Assembly (NCBI RefSeq): GCF_014841565.1
Contig: NZ_JACYUD010000001.1
Span: forward strand, 1,029,870-1,093,869
Source: Rhizobium sp. CFBP 8762
GTDB lineage: Bacteria; Pseudomonadota; Alphaproteobacteria; Rhizobiales; Rhizobiaceae
Length of the DNA: 64,000 nucleotides
Direction: 5' to 3'
The notes beneath the pieces were generated by a model, which saw nothing but the letters and a program-made list of their open reading frames with translations, made no database searches and was not told the origin of the DNA. Positions 24,718-32,764 of this stretch are shown here, in pieces. The position numbers were made by a program, and so were the translations under genes. Within the stretch, counting starts at the first letter, position 1, and every line of letters starts with the position of its first letter.

Positions 24718-26529
24718 TCACTCCAGCGCCGGAAGGATTGGCAGTCCCAACATTCGACGTTCGGCCTCCGCACGCAGCGAGGGTGGGAAGTCGGGGAGGA
24801 TGTCGTCGGTCAAAATCCGCAGGCTCGGCGCATACAGAAGCTCGAAGCGACACGGGTCGATGCGTTCCCGCGCTCGCTCCAGTTCGCCGATTGCCTGAAG
24901 AACACGCGCCATGTGTTCCGCATCGGTCGGGATAACCAATCCCGGGCAACGCAGGCATCCGCCGAAGTACCGGCAGATCCTGCCAGCAGCCGATCCCGGC
25001 GCTGTGCCAGTGGCCGGGTTGAGGCAATCATGGCTGAACGGAGCCGTCGCATTGGCCGCCAGCGCAATGCTATCGCGCTGCGCCTCATCTTGCACGTCAG
25101 CCTTCGCGCCGACGATCCAGCCAAGCATCAGCCCCTGCAATCGGGCGATGGTCTCGCGCTGGATGCGGCGCGTCTGAGGCCCCTTGATGTAAAGCTCGGT
25201 CGTGTCGGCGCGAGCGTGATTGAGCACGTCCTGTGTCGCGACGATGTCGCCGCCGGACGCCTTGTAATATTCGGTGGCGACGCTGCCGCGCAGCAAAACG
25301 GCGGCAAAATCCGGCAAGAGTTGGCGTGCGCGCTCGGGCGCCGCCTTGTTCCAGATGGATATCCGGGCATTCGAGCGTTTGATGAAGGCCTTCAGGGCAT
25401 GCGACAATGTCGCCTCCGCAATCAGCGTCACCGCATCCTTTTTCTCGCTTTTCACCAGGAACAGACGATTGCGATCCTGGCGGCTGGCCCGGGCCGCGAG
25501 CGGCGCCGTCATCGCCAAAAGCCTGTCAATCAGGTTCGGCGCCGCATAGCGGCGGCGGCGATCGAACGATCGCCTTTGTGCGCGCTTCACCTTCGCACCG
25601 GCCCGAGGCTTGGCCCACTCGACGATGATGCGATGCTCGTCGAGCGGATGCGCCACCTGGCAATCGCGCGTCATCAGCCGCAGCGCATCCGGATTGCCCG
25701 CGGTCTGGATCGACAGCGCAATGAAGAATGCGACGACCGTTTCGCCTGTCAGGTGAAGATAACCGCCAATGTGACGAAGGCCGCCATGACGGTTGACTGC
25801 CGAGATGTTGACGCCGCTGCGTATCGCAAGCGTCCGCGACGGCAGCACGCCGTCATTCGCCCCCGCGAGCGCCCGGACCAAGTCGCAAAGCTTGGGGTCG
25901 ATGCCTTCGATCGGATCGCTCGTCATAAGCATGGTGCGCCCCGCTTCGAAGCGCTCCCATGCTTCGTTTATTTCCTCGTAGCACGCGCGCAGGATCGCCT
26001 TGAGATCCTCCCCGGCAAGACGTGATCGGGCGTCGGCATTGCGGTTCGGCCAAACCCGCCAGGGGAAGTCGATGCGGCCCGGCAACCGCGACGGATGCCG
26101 GCGCTTCGTCCAGTCAATCATCTGACGAAGCTGCATCAGGACATTCGCCCGCGAACTCTTGGACCAGGACTTGTTCGTCTGTCCTGCGACCTGCCGATCC
26201 AACCAGGCGATGTAGCGCCCGACCATAGCGGTGGTCAGATCGTCGGCGGATAGTACCTGGCCGTCCTCTGCAACAAATCGCGCGAACGACCGCAGCGCCA
26301 TCCAGCAATGGCGCTGCGTATCATGGCTCGAGACGGCATGATGGTGGCGAAAGGCGTCGGCCAGAAGCATCGCGACGTCCCGCGGCAAGCCGAGCGCGCC
26401 GAGATCGTAGCGCTTCGTGACCTCGCCCCAGCCGTCGCGGAAGACGACGATGGTGCCGGCTGGCTGATCCAGAACAATCGGCGCCGCGGTCGCCAGCCGC
26501 CGATCGATGTGCCCGCGTCTAACAGCCAT
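24718..26529 (-). CDS. Tyrosine recombinase-like protein with degenerate active site (second of the trio)
   Basis: The product has 603 residues. The overall layout is that of large Tn554-type recombinases, with an N-terminal arm-binding/core part, a catalytic-like domain and a cysteine-containing tail (CRYFGGCLRCPG). The first catalytic arginine region reads QTAGNPDALRLM instead of a GLRxxEL pattern, and no HxxR box is present before LNHARADTTELYIKG, which keeps His and Tyr. It may be a structural partner of the two complete recombinases rather than an active enzyme. It overlaps the first recombinase gene by 11 bp. Confidence 0.82.
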   Translation of the reverse strand: MAVRRGHIDRRLATAAPIVLDQPAGTIVVFRDGWGEVTKRYDLGALGLPRDVAMLLADAFRHHHAVSSHDTQRHCWMALRSFARFVAEDGQVLSADDLTTAMVGRYIAWLDRQVAGQTNKSWSKSSRANVLMQLRQMIDWTKRRHPSRLPGRIDFPWRVWPNRNADARSRLAGEDLKAILRACYEEINEAWERFEAGRTMLMTSDPIEGIDPKLCDLVRALAGANDGVLPSRTLAIRSGVNISAVNRHGGLRHIGGYLHLTGETVVAFFIALSIQTAGNPDALRLMTRDCQVAHPLDEHRIIVEWAKPRAGAKVKRAQRRSFDRRRRYAAPNLIDRLLAMTAPLAARASRQDRNRLFLVKSEKKDAVTLIAEATLSHALKAFIKRSNARISIWNKAAPERARQLLPDFAAVLLRGSVATEYYKASGGDIVATQDVLNHARADTTELYIKGPQTRRIQRETIARLQGLMLGWIVGAKADVQDEAQRDSIALAANATAPFSHDCLNPATGTAPGSAAGRICRYFGGCLRCPGLVIPTDAEHMARVLQAIGELERARERIDPCRFELLYAPSLRILTDDILPDFPPSLRAEAERRMLGLPILPALE

Positions 26530-27676
26530 CGGGGATCAACTCGCCATAGAGATAGTCGATGCTGTCGGCGAGGTCCCGCGCATTCAGCTCGACGCAGCGC
26601 AGGTAGATTGCAGTGCTCTGGATCGAGCTGTGCCCTAGCAGCACCTGCACGATTTTCAGCGGATTGAGGTCCGGCGTGGTCAATGCCTGCCGCTGCAACC
26701 GCACCAGCATGGTCATCGCAAATGTGTGCCTCAGATAATGCAAGGTTCCCGTCACACCAGCTGCCCGGAATGCCTCTGCAAACACCGCCGTCAATCGCGT
26801 CTTGCTGACCGCGTTTCCTTGAGCGTTGAGGAACAGCGCCGAAGGCGGCCGATAGTCCGGCCGTTGACGTCGCAACGCCCGGACCTGCGGCGTGCGCACC
26901 TCGTCGATATAGCGTTGCGTACGATCGACCAGACGGATTGGCGGGTAGATCGTGCGTGGCTTGTCACCTTTCGTGATCGTCAGAGGCACGCCGACAAGCG
27001 GATGATCCTCCTCGTCCAGATGCGCCGTCTCCGGGACCTGGAAGACGGCAAGGCCACAAAGCTCCTTGCGCCGCAATCCCGTCGCCAGCGCCCATTCCGC
27101 CATCAACTGGTAAGGTATGTCCAGATGTGCAAACACCCGGTGCAACTGGTCAACCCGCAATGGCCGCGGTAACCGTTCGTGCTCGGCGACTGTCAGGATG
27201 TTCGCCGCCATGACGCCTGGGCGCGCATCGACATGCGCAAGGAACGATTGTCGCCGACTGGCACCCACCCGCAAATCGACAAAGTGGAACGGCAAGGTCT
27301 CAATCCACCCGCGGCCTTGCGCCCAGGCATAAAACCGGCAGACCGTGCGGACCCGATCGTTCACCGTCGAGCGCGCATATGGCCGTTTCGTATGCGGGCT
27401 CGGCTGTGACAGCATGCGATTGCGCCAAGCCGCGATCTCAGCCTCGCTAACCATACGCCAGTCGAGACCGGATTGCTCCAAACTGTCGAACCAGTCGTGC
27501 AGGTGCTCGCCGTAGGTCCGGATTGTTTCCGTCGCATGGGAGCGGCCCGGTATCGTCGCCAGTTCCATCAACCAGGCAAACGCCGGCTTGATGATCGCCA
27601 TCCGTTCCGACACCAAGATCGGAAAGCCGGCCGGGATTGCAGCGTAACCCATCGCCGCCTTAATAATCCGCACCAT
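26519..27676 (-). CDS. Tyrosine recombinase, TnpA-like (first of the trio)
   Basis: This 385-residue XerD/TnpA-type integrase has all catalytic residues visible: Arg in ATGLRRKELCGL, HYLRHTFAM (His and Arg), LLGHSSIQSTAIYLR (His and Tyr). The ATG at 27676 (MVRIIKAAMG) follows GAGGACAG; a longer frame upstream is not supported. It is the promoter-proximal gene of the transposon, preceded by a 376-bp region rich in hairpins. Confidence 0.92.
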   Translation of the reverse strand: MVRIIKAAMGYAAIPAGFPILVSERMAIIKPAFAWLMELATIPGRSHATETIRTYGEHLHDWFDSLEQSGLDWRMVSEAEIAAWRNRMLSQPSPHTKRPYARSTVNDRVRTVCRFYAWAQGRGWIETLPFHFVDLRVGASRRQSFLAHVDARPGVMAANILTVAEHERLPRPLRVDQLHRVFAHLDIPYQLMAEWALATGLRRKELCGLAVFQVPETAHLDEEDHPLVGVPLTITKGDKPRTIYPPIRLVDRTQRYIDEVRTPQVRALRRQRPDYRPPSALFLNAQGNAVSKTRLTAVFAEAFRAAGVTGTLHYLRHTFAMTMLVRLQRQALTTPDLNPLKIVQVLLGHSSIQSTAIYLRCVELNARDLADSIDYLYGELIPDGC

Positions 27677-28052
27677 GACCTGTCCTCTTTGCTCGCCGCC
27701 ATTCAAAGCGGCAAAAGACATCAGCCAGGGCCAAAAGCCCTGCATAGCGACAAAGAAGACAGTTCTTCGAACCGGATATTATCTTGAGCGGAGCGCCTCC
27801 GGCGCACTCTTCTCTTATGCGAGGGGTTCCCCTCGCGCTCTCCCGTTCGCCACGTGGCAGAAGTGCAGGATTAGTCCTGCACTTCATGGACTAGCTTGTG
27901 GTGTCGCCGCCGCCTCAAGCGTTGTTCTCGCTTCGCTGCGGGAACGCTTGAGGCGGACGTCTGCGTGCCTTCCTTTATATGTCCCACCAGTGTCGCTCAA
28001 AACCATGACGGCTGTACGAACCCAACAGGACAGTTGCGACACAGAACCTAAG
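27677..28052. other. Hairpin-rich right end of the transposon
   Basis: Three perfect inverted repeats lie within 140 bp: an 18-bp palindrome GCGAGGGG-TTCCCCTCGC type at 27819-27836; an 11-bp stem GAAGTGCAGGA with 4-base loop at 27860-27885; and a 13-bp stem CGCCTCAAGCGTT with 19-base loop at 27911-27955. They precede the first recombinase gene and probably form a leader or recombinase-binding region. The N-terminal parB reading frame runs into this DNA and stops at 27884. Confidence 0.6.
28028..28052. repeat. Right terminal inverted repeat of the transposon
   Basis: The 25-base end finishes AACCTAAG, the exact complement of the left tip CTTAGGTT, and begins GGACA, matching TGTCC of the left end in inverted orientation. 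The two ends differ by small gaps in the middle. The parB codons for ENIERAP follow directly after two extra bases. Confidence 0.75.
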
Positions 28053-28054
28053 AG

Positions 28055-28420
28055 AGGTGCGCGCTCGATATTCTCGGCGAGCGACACTTCCTCGGGGAGG
28101 ATGACGCCGTCGCGATCGCGGACCACGCAGGGGACGGGCGCGACCTTGGCGAGACGCTTCTGCTTCACCAGCAGTTCGAGTGCGCGGAAGCGGCGGCCGC
28201 CAGCCGGCACCTCGAACATGCCAGTCTCGACGCCTTCGGCGTCAACGACGGGGAAGACGCTGAGGCTCTGGATCAGGCCGCGGCGAGCGATCGAGGCCGC
28301 CAGGTCCTCGATCGAGACGCCGGCCTTCACGCGCCGGACGTTGGACTGGGAGAGCACCAGCTTGTTGAAGGGGATGTCGCGCGAGGACGACAGGATGATC
28401 TTCTGAACGGCAGTAGCCAT
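28055..28420 (-). pseudogene. ParB-like protein, N-terminal part, truncated by the transposon
   Basis: This is the first 122 codons of the parB-like gene. It carries the ParB/sulfiredoxin-type box (FNKLVLSQSNVRRVK, ASIARRGLIQSLSVFPV, VPAGGRRFRALELL and EVSLAENIERAP). After the junction the frame continues with unrelated residues to a stop at 27884, giving a 178-residue hybrid. That hybrid lacks the DNA-binding HTH, which is now in the fragment at 19741-21519. The ATG at 28420 is preceded by a structured leader shared with the DUF932 gene. Confidence 0.88.
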
Positions 28421-28435
28421 CGGGATTTACTCCGC

Positions 28436-28476
28436 GACGGGCGGCCGAGAGACTCTCTCTCAACCTCCAACCCGTC
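28436..28476 (-). promoter_or_regulatory. Structured 5' leader of the parB-like gene
   Basis: In the transcript, GACGGG and CCCGTC (28476-28471 with 28441-28436) enclose an inner GAGAGA/TCTCTC hairpin, ending 15 bases before the ATG. The same arrangement, with compensating changes in the inner stem, precedes the DUF932 gene, so a regulatory RNA or protein-binding site is likely. Confidence 0.5.
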
Positions 28477-28595
28477 ACGAAGCGAAGCGCCGCCCTCTTC
28501 CTCTAAAAGGGGCAGCGCCACGAACCGGCAAACCTGAAAGGCACGGAAGCGCAAAGCCGGAGATACGGAAAACCGCATCCCCGGCTTCGCGGAAA

Positions 28596-29789
28596 TCAGG
28601 CAGCTCGATCGAGCAGCTTCTTGGCCTTGCCCTCCATGTCGAGGCGGGCGTCCTGGTGCGGCTTGTCGCGGGCGATGGCGGTGATGCCCTGCACGAAATC
28701 GAAGATGCTCTCCGGCGGGCGGCCTTCCTCGGACAGGACCCTGTCGATGATCTTGCCGGTCTCGGCCTTGGAGAAGCCGCGCCGACGCAGGAAGTCGGTG
28801 CGGTCCTCGTCGGTTCTGGCGACGATCCGCTCGCGGGCCGCCTTGATGCCGTTGACGAACGGCAGGGGCGAGGAGTTGGCGAAGTTCGCCAGCGCCGGGG
28901 CTGCCTCGTGCGCGAAGCGATTGGCCGCATATTTGGAGTGGCGGATGGTGATTTCCTCGAAATCTTCCACGCCCCACAAATTGCGATTCTGGCAGACCGC
29001 GCGGAGATAGAAGCTCGCCATGCCGAGCGTCTTGGCGCCAACCTCGGAGTTCCAGCAGTAGAAGCCCCGGAAATAGAGATCGGGCGAGCCGTCTGGGAGG
29101 CGACCGGCCTTGATCGGGTTCAGGTCGTCCACGAGGAACAGGAAGACGTCGCGATCGGAGGCGTAGAGCGTCGTCGTATCCTTGGTGATGTCGACGCGCG
29201 GATTGTAGACGCCCGTCGACCAGTCCAGCACGCCCGGCACCTTCCAGCGGGTGTCACCCGTGCCGTTGCCGGCGATGCGCTGCACGGCCTCGACCAACTC
29301 GTGGTCGAAGATCCGGCCGTAGTCCGGGCCGGTGACGGCGCGCAGCTCGACTCGGCCATTGTCGGTTTCGAACGTCTTGATTTGCTCGGCCCGATTGGAG
29401 GTCAGGCCGTATTGCAGGTTGATGGCGGCAAGTGCGGCCGGGAGCTGCCTGAGATAGGCGGCGGGAGCCCCGACCAGGCTGGCGAGTTGTCCGAAGGACC
29501 AGTGTGTCGGCGCGATTGCCGCATCCGTGCCCGGCAGGATGAGGGCCAACCGCTCCGAATCGTTGCGGTTCGCCTCGACATGGATGAGCGCGCTCTCCAC
29601 CACCCGCGTCCGGCTGCGTTCGGTGCGGTCGCGGACCGTGTGGGCCAACTCGGACAAGGAGAGGTAGCGCTCGTCGGCCGGACGCGAGAACCACTCTGAC
29701 GAGACGCGGCCGACCCGCTCGCCACGGCCGACATCGACCTTGTAACCGCCGCTGGTGTCACGGCGCGCATCGAGGACCTGCATATTCAT
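28596..29789 (-). CDS. DUF932 protein
   Basis: This 397-residue plasmid/phage-type DUF932 protein is recognised by VSSEWFSRPADERYLSLSELA, RQLPAALAAINLQYGL and RVDITKDTTTLYASDRDVFLFLVDD. The family is near-universal on these ICEs but functionally uncharacterised. The ATG at 29789 is used; an upstream in-frame ATG falls in the structured leader. The parB-like gene follows 175 bp downstream with its own copy of that leader. Confidence 0.88.
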   Translation of the reverse strand: MNMQVLDARRDTSGGYKVDVGRGERVGRVSSEWFSRPADERYLSLSELAHTVRDRTERSRTRVVESALIHVEANRNDSERLALILPGTDAAIAPTHWSFGQLASLVGAPAAYLRQLPAALAAINLQYGLTSNRAEQIKTFETDNGRVELRAVTGPDYGRIFDHELVEAVQRIAGNGTGDTRWKVPGVLDWSTGVYNPRVDITKDTTTLYASDRDVFLFLVDDLNPIKAGRLPDGSPDLYFRGFYCWNSEVGAKTLGMASFYLRAVCQNRNLWGVEDFEEITIRHSKYAANRFAHEAAPALANFANSSPLPFVNGIKAARERIVARTDEDRTDFLRRRGFSKAETGKIIDRVLSEEGRPPESIFDFVQGITAIARDKPHQDARLDMEGKAKKLLDRAA

Positions 29790-29803
29790 GGGACAAACTC
29801 CAT

Positions 29804-29843
29804 GACGGGCGTCGGAGACCTCTTCTCCAACCTTCAACCCGTC
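29804..29843 (-). promoter_or_regulatory. Structured 5' leader of the DUF932 gene
   Basis: GACGGG and CCCGTC (29843-29838 with 29809-29804) bracket an inner GGAGA/TCTCC hairpin, 14 bases before the ATG. The primary sequence is about four-fifths identical to the parB leader over some 42 bases, and the inner stem differs by paired changes. Confidence 0.5.
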
Positions 29844-30142
29844 ACGGGAAACAAGTCCACTCTCTCACTCTCAGCGGGGCGTTGCGGGGCAGCCGCCCCG
29901 CAGAAGGGGTCGGTCGAGACCAAAGGCTCGGACGCAGGGGAAGGCTTTCCCCTCCCGGTGCGGATGTACAAGGTGACCCGATAAGCAGTCGTCGCTGTTG
30001 GCTCAGGGGTCCGTTTGAAACGAACGCGTTTCGTAGAGCGGCAGCCTCTTCTACCTGGCACCTTTCCTCGCCATGCGAAAAATGATACAAATCCTCGGAC
30101 AGTAAGTCCTATGTTCCGAGTTTCCGTATCGTGCCATCATCC
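29844..30142. promoter_or_regulatory. Divergent region between DUF932 and the AbiE pair, with candidate operator
   Basis: No gene is supported here. Just upstream of abiEi lies CTCGGA (30094-30099) paired with TCCGAG (30115-30120), with a nested GGAC-agtaa-GTCC (30097-30109). AbiEi antitoxins repress their own promoter by binding inverted repeats, so this is a plausible operator. The DUF932 promoter must also lie in this interval. Confidence 0.45.
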
Positions 30143-30748
30143 ATGTCCCAACGCCAGATTGCCCATACCGTGCTGACCGCGCGCGGCATTTCGCGCCTGG
30201 CAGAGCTGCGCGAGGCGGGCGTAACAGCCGCCACCATGAGCCGCATGGAACGCGACGGCGAGGTGCTTCGGCTCGCGCGAGGACTTTATCAACTTTCTGA
30301 TGCACCCCTCGACGTTCACCACAATCTGGCAGAGGCCGCCAAACGGGTTCCCAAGGGCGTCGTTTGCCTCGTTTCGGCCCTGGCTTTTCATGGTCTGACG
30401 GATCAGCTCCCGAGGCAGGTTTGGCTCGCCGTGGGCCAGAAGGACTGGTCCCCGAAACCCGAAGGCACGCCCATTCGGCTGGTACGTTTCACAGATCGTC
30501 TGCTGGCGGAGGGTGTTGAAACACATCCTGTCGAGGGGGTAACTGTAAAGGTCTTCAGCGTCGCAAAGACGATCGCCGATTGCTTCCGATATCGGAACAA
30601 GATTGGCCTGTCCGTGGCGATCGAAGGCCTTCAGGAAGCGCTGCGCCAGAGCAAGACAACGCCGGGCGAGATTGCCAGGCAGGCTGAACGAGGAACGGTC
30701 GCCACGGTCGTTCGGCCCTATCTCGAGGCGCTGACCGCCAATGGCTAA
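30143..30748 (+). CDS. abiEi: AbiEi-family antitoxin
   Basis: The 201-residue product has an N-terminal winged-helix domain (IAHTVLTARGISRLAELREAGVTAATMSRMERDGEV) and the AbiEi antitoxin C-terminal region (VCLVSALAFHGLTDQLPRQVWLAV, FSVAKTIADCFRYRNKIG). Type IV antitoxins of this kind repress their operon and counter the nucleotidyltransferase toxin. The ATG at 30143 is preferred over a GTG at 30131. It overlaps abiEii by 8 bp and opens the defence island. Confidence 0.9.
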   Translation: MSQRQIAHTVLTARGISRLAELREAGVTAATMSRMERDGEVLRLARGLYQLSDAPLDVHHNLAEAAKRVPKGVVCLVSALAFHGLTDQLPRQVWLAVGQKDWSPKPEGTPIRLVRFTDRLLAEGVETHPVEGVTVKVFSVAKTIADCFRYRNKIGLSVAIEGLQEALRQSKTTPGEIARQAERGTVATVVRPYLEALTANG

Positions 30749-31610
30749 GGAGATAAAGAATATCGGCGCTTCGGTTCGCGCCCGCCTGTTGCAGGTCTCC
30801 AAGACGAGCGCCCAGACCTTCGATCTTGTCCTGACCCGCTTCGCCTTGGAGCGGCTGCTCTTCCGGCTCAGCCAGTCACCCCACGCCGACCGCTTCGTGC
30901 TGAAGGGCGCGATGCTGATGATGAGTTGGTTCGATGACCCGCACCGTGGCACGCGCGACCTTGATCTGCTGGGCTTCGGCGATCCGAGCGCGGAGCCGAT
31001 GCTGGCGACGTTTCGGGAGATCCTGGCGCAGGGTGCTGCCGACGGCGTGGAGTTCGACGTCGATGCGCTTCGTGTCGATCGAATCCGCGAGGAACTGGAG
31101 TATGGCGGCCTGCGACTGCGGACGACGGCATCGATCGGCGGTGCCCGGGTCAGTCTGACGATCGACATCGGTTTTGGTGACGCGACGGAGCCCGGAGCCG
31201 AGATGCTGGACTTTCCGTCCATTCTGGACTTTCCCATGCCCCGGCTGCGTGGCTACGCGCGGGAAACCGTCATTGCCGAGAAATTCCAGGCGATGGTTGC
31301 GCTGGGGCGGGCGAATACCCGGATGAAGGACTTCTACGACATCTGGATTCTCAGCCGGTCCTTCACCTTTGACGATGACAGGTTGCCCCGCGCGATCGCC
31401 GCCACTTTCGCGCGGCGCGGGACGGCAATACCTCGAGATCTGCCGGATGCGCTGACACCAGCCTTTGCCGGGGATGCGCAAAAGCAGCGACAGTGGGACG
31501 CTTTTGTCAGAGATGTCGCCCACGATCCGGGTGATCTCGCGAATGTCATAAAGGACATTGCCGCATTTCTCATGCCGCGCGCGACGTTGGCGCTGAGCTT
31601 GGGTCAATGA
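30741..31610 (+). CDS. abiEii: AbiEii-family nucleotidyltransferase toxin
   Basis: The 289-residue toxin of the AbiE system belongs to the DNA polymerase beta-type nucleotidyltransferases. It shows the pattern FVLKGAMLMMSWFDDPHRGTRDLDLLGFG (about 50-80) with catalytic acidic residues, and ARETVIAEKFQAMVALGRANTRMKDFYD later. AbiEii toxins modify tRNA acceptor ends or block growth on phage attack. All expected motifs are present, so it looks functional. It converges on the DUF3883 gene with 183 bp between them. Confidence 0.9.
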   Translation: MAKEIKNIGASVRARLLQVSKTSAQTFDLVLTRFALERLLFRLSQSPHADRFVLKGAMLMMSWFDDPHRGTRDLDLLGFGDPSAEPMLATFREILAQGAADGVEFDVDALRVDRIREELEYGGLRLRTTASIGGARVSLTIDIGFGDATEPGAEMLDFPSILDFPMPRLRGYARETVIAEKFQAMVALGRANTRMKDFYDIWILSRSFTFDDDRLPRAIAATFARRGTAIPRDLPDALTPAFAGDAQKQRQWDAFVRDVAHDPGDLANVIKDIAAFLMPRATLALSLGQ

Positions 31611-31793
31611 GCGGTTGATCTCCTCGGTCGGTATTTGAGAAGTTTCACGATCACCGGATATCCGCCCCATCGGCACATCCCAAGGCGATGAAACCTCACA
31701 TCGTGGATGCAGCACTCATATCGAGGCTGGCGTTCGGGCCGATCCAGCCTGCTGCGACGCCAATTGACAGCCATTGGTCTTGTTTGCGGCTAT

Positions 31794-32627
31794 TCAACCA
31801 AAACTCGCTTGGAACGTCGTCGCAGTCAGCGAAACGTGGGCATCCAGTGGAGGGTATAATTCGAACGCCTTTGGCTCGCGAGAGAAGTTCCAGAGGCGGA
31901 AAAGGCACCACTCAGATCGCCTCTCCTCGGCCACCGCCAGTTCGTTCCGCGTGATCTCAAAGGGGGTGCGTTCCCAGCCGTTGGTAGTTTTGACCTCGAT
32001 TAGGCGTGATCGGCCATCGGAAGTGAAACTTGCGACATCGTATCCGAGTCCATCCCCATCTTCGTTCGCCACCCAACGTATCTTTCTGGCAAGGTCGTCA
32101 CGGCCTGCGCCGATTAATGCCGCGTGTTCGTGTTCCAAGACACGTTCTTCGCCAGCTCGCCCCAGGACACGATTGCGCTCGTCTCTCGCCGCAACGTCGA
32201 ACTTTCGAGCGATGTGGAGCGTCTGCTCCAGTTCTTGCGGCGGAGGCTGATTCGAATGTGTCGGCGGAGGTCCGATCCAAATGGATGAAGGCTCCCTCAG
32301 TGCAGATTTTGTCGACATATTCGGCTTCCGGGCCAGCCAATGCGGGTTTCGCGCAAGCCAGCGCGCCACCGCATCGACCAAAGATGCCTGGAAATGGAAA
32401 GCGGGCTTGTAGCCCGGAATCCAATCCTCGCCCAAGCCCTTGAGTACAGCGCTGATATTTTGATGCTTGAACTCGACGGACTTTCGAGAACGATCGATTT
32501 TCTCTAGCATTCGTCGATTATGATCAGACTTGCTATAAGGGCGCCCTGCGACGTCATCAGCAAGCATCGTGAAATAGTCCACGACGATCAGGTCATTCTC
32601 TTCGTCTGTCCAAGGCCCGGTCGACAT
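31794..32627 (-). CDS. DUF3883 (NOV C-terminal) nuclease-like protein
   Basis: The 277-residue protein has an N-terminal helical domain starting MSTGPWTDEENDLIVVDYF, typical of this family and the reason for choosing 32627. A C-terminal DUF3883 domain follows with RVLGRAGEERVLEHE, GLGYDVASF and RLIEVKTTNG. The E, GYD and EVK elements make a PD-(D/E)xK-like set, so DNA cleavage is plausible though not shown. It lies downstream of the PIN-like gene at the end of the DISARM operon, separated by 137 bp, and may have its own promoter. Confidence 0.8.
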   Translation of the reverse strand: MSTGPWTDEENDLIVVDYFTMLADDVAGRPYSKSDHNRRMLEKIDRSRKSVEFKHQNISAVLKGLGEDWIPGYKPAFHFQASLVDAVARWLARNPHWLARKPNMSTKSALREPSSIWIGPPPTHSNQPPPQELEQTLHIARKFDVAARDERNRVLGRAGEERVLEHEHAALIGAGRDDLARKIRWVANEDGDGLGYDVASFTSDGRSRLIEVKTTNGWERTPFEITRNELAVAEERRSEWCLFRLWNFSREPKAFELYPPLDAHVSLTATTFQASFG

Positions 32628-32764
32628 TCTACAAATGCTAGAGGCAAGAGGGCCGTTTGTCAGGCGCTTTCCGCGTATATCCACGTCTATCGTGGCTACG
32701 CATGACATGCGGTTCACTCGATGGGCGGCTGCATGCGGAGGACGCCCCAAAAGTGCAAACGGAA

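Larger units (their letters stand above)
21522..28052. mobile_element. Tn554-like transposon inserted in the parB-like gene
   Basis: The 6531-bp element has imperfect terminal inverted repeats beginning CTTAGGTT. It encodes three tyrosine recombinases in a row, a short TnpC/DUF6262-like protein and a passenger gene, all on the minus strand. Flanks are parB coding sequence on both sides. There is no target duplication; instead two unmatched bases sit at each junction (CG at 21520-21521, AG at 28053-28054), as expected for recombinase-made junctions with a short variable core. Removing 21520-28054 restores the parB frame exactly. Confidence 0.85.

Noticed and set aside
24913..26025. 370-codon plus-strand open frame inside the transposon
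   Set aside because: It is antisense to the second recombinase and looks like a mirror of its codon usage.
27819..27955. CRISPR array or attC-like repeats
   Set aside because: The three hairpins differ in sequence and spacing, with no repeated unit or spacer pattern.
21522..28052. RIT (recombinase-in-trio) element
   Set aside because: The sizes of the recombinases (385, 603, 624 residues) and the TnpC-like gene fit the Tn554 group better than RIT elements, which have three smaller recombinases.
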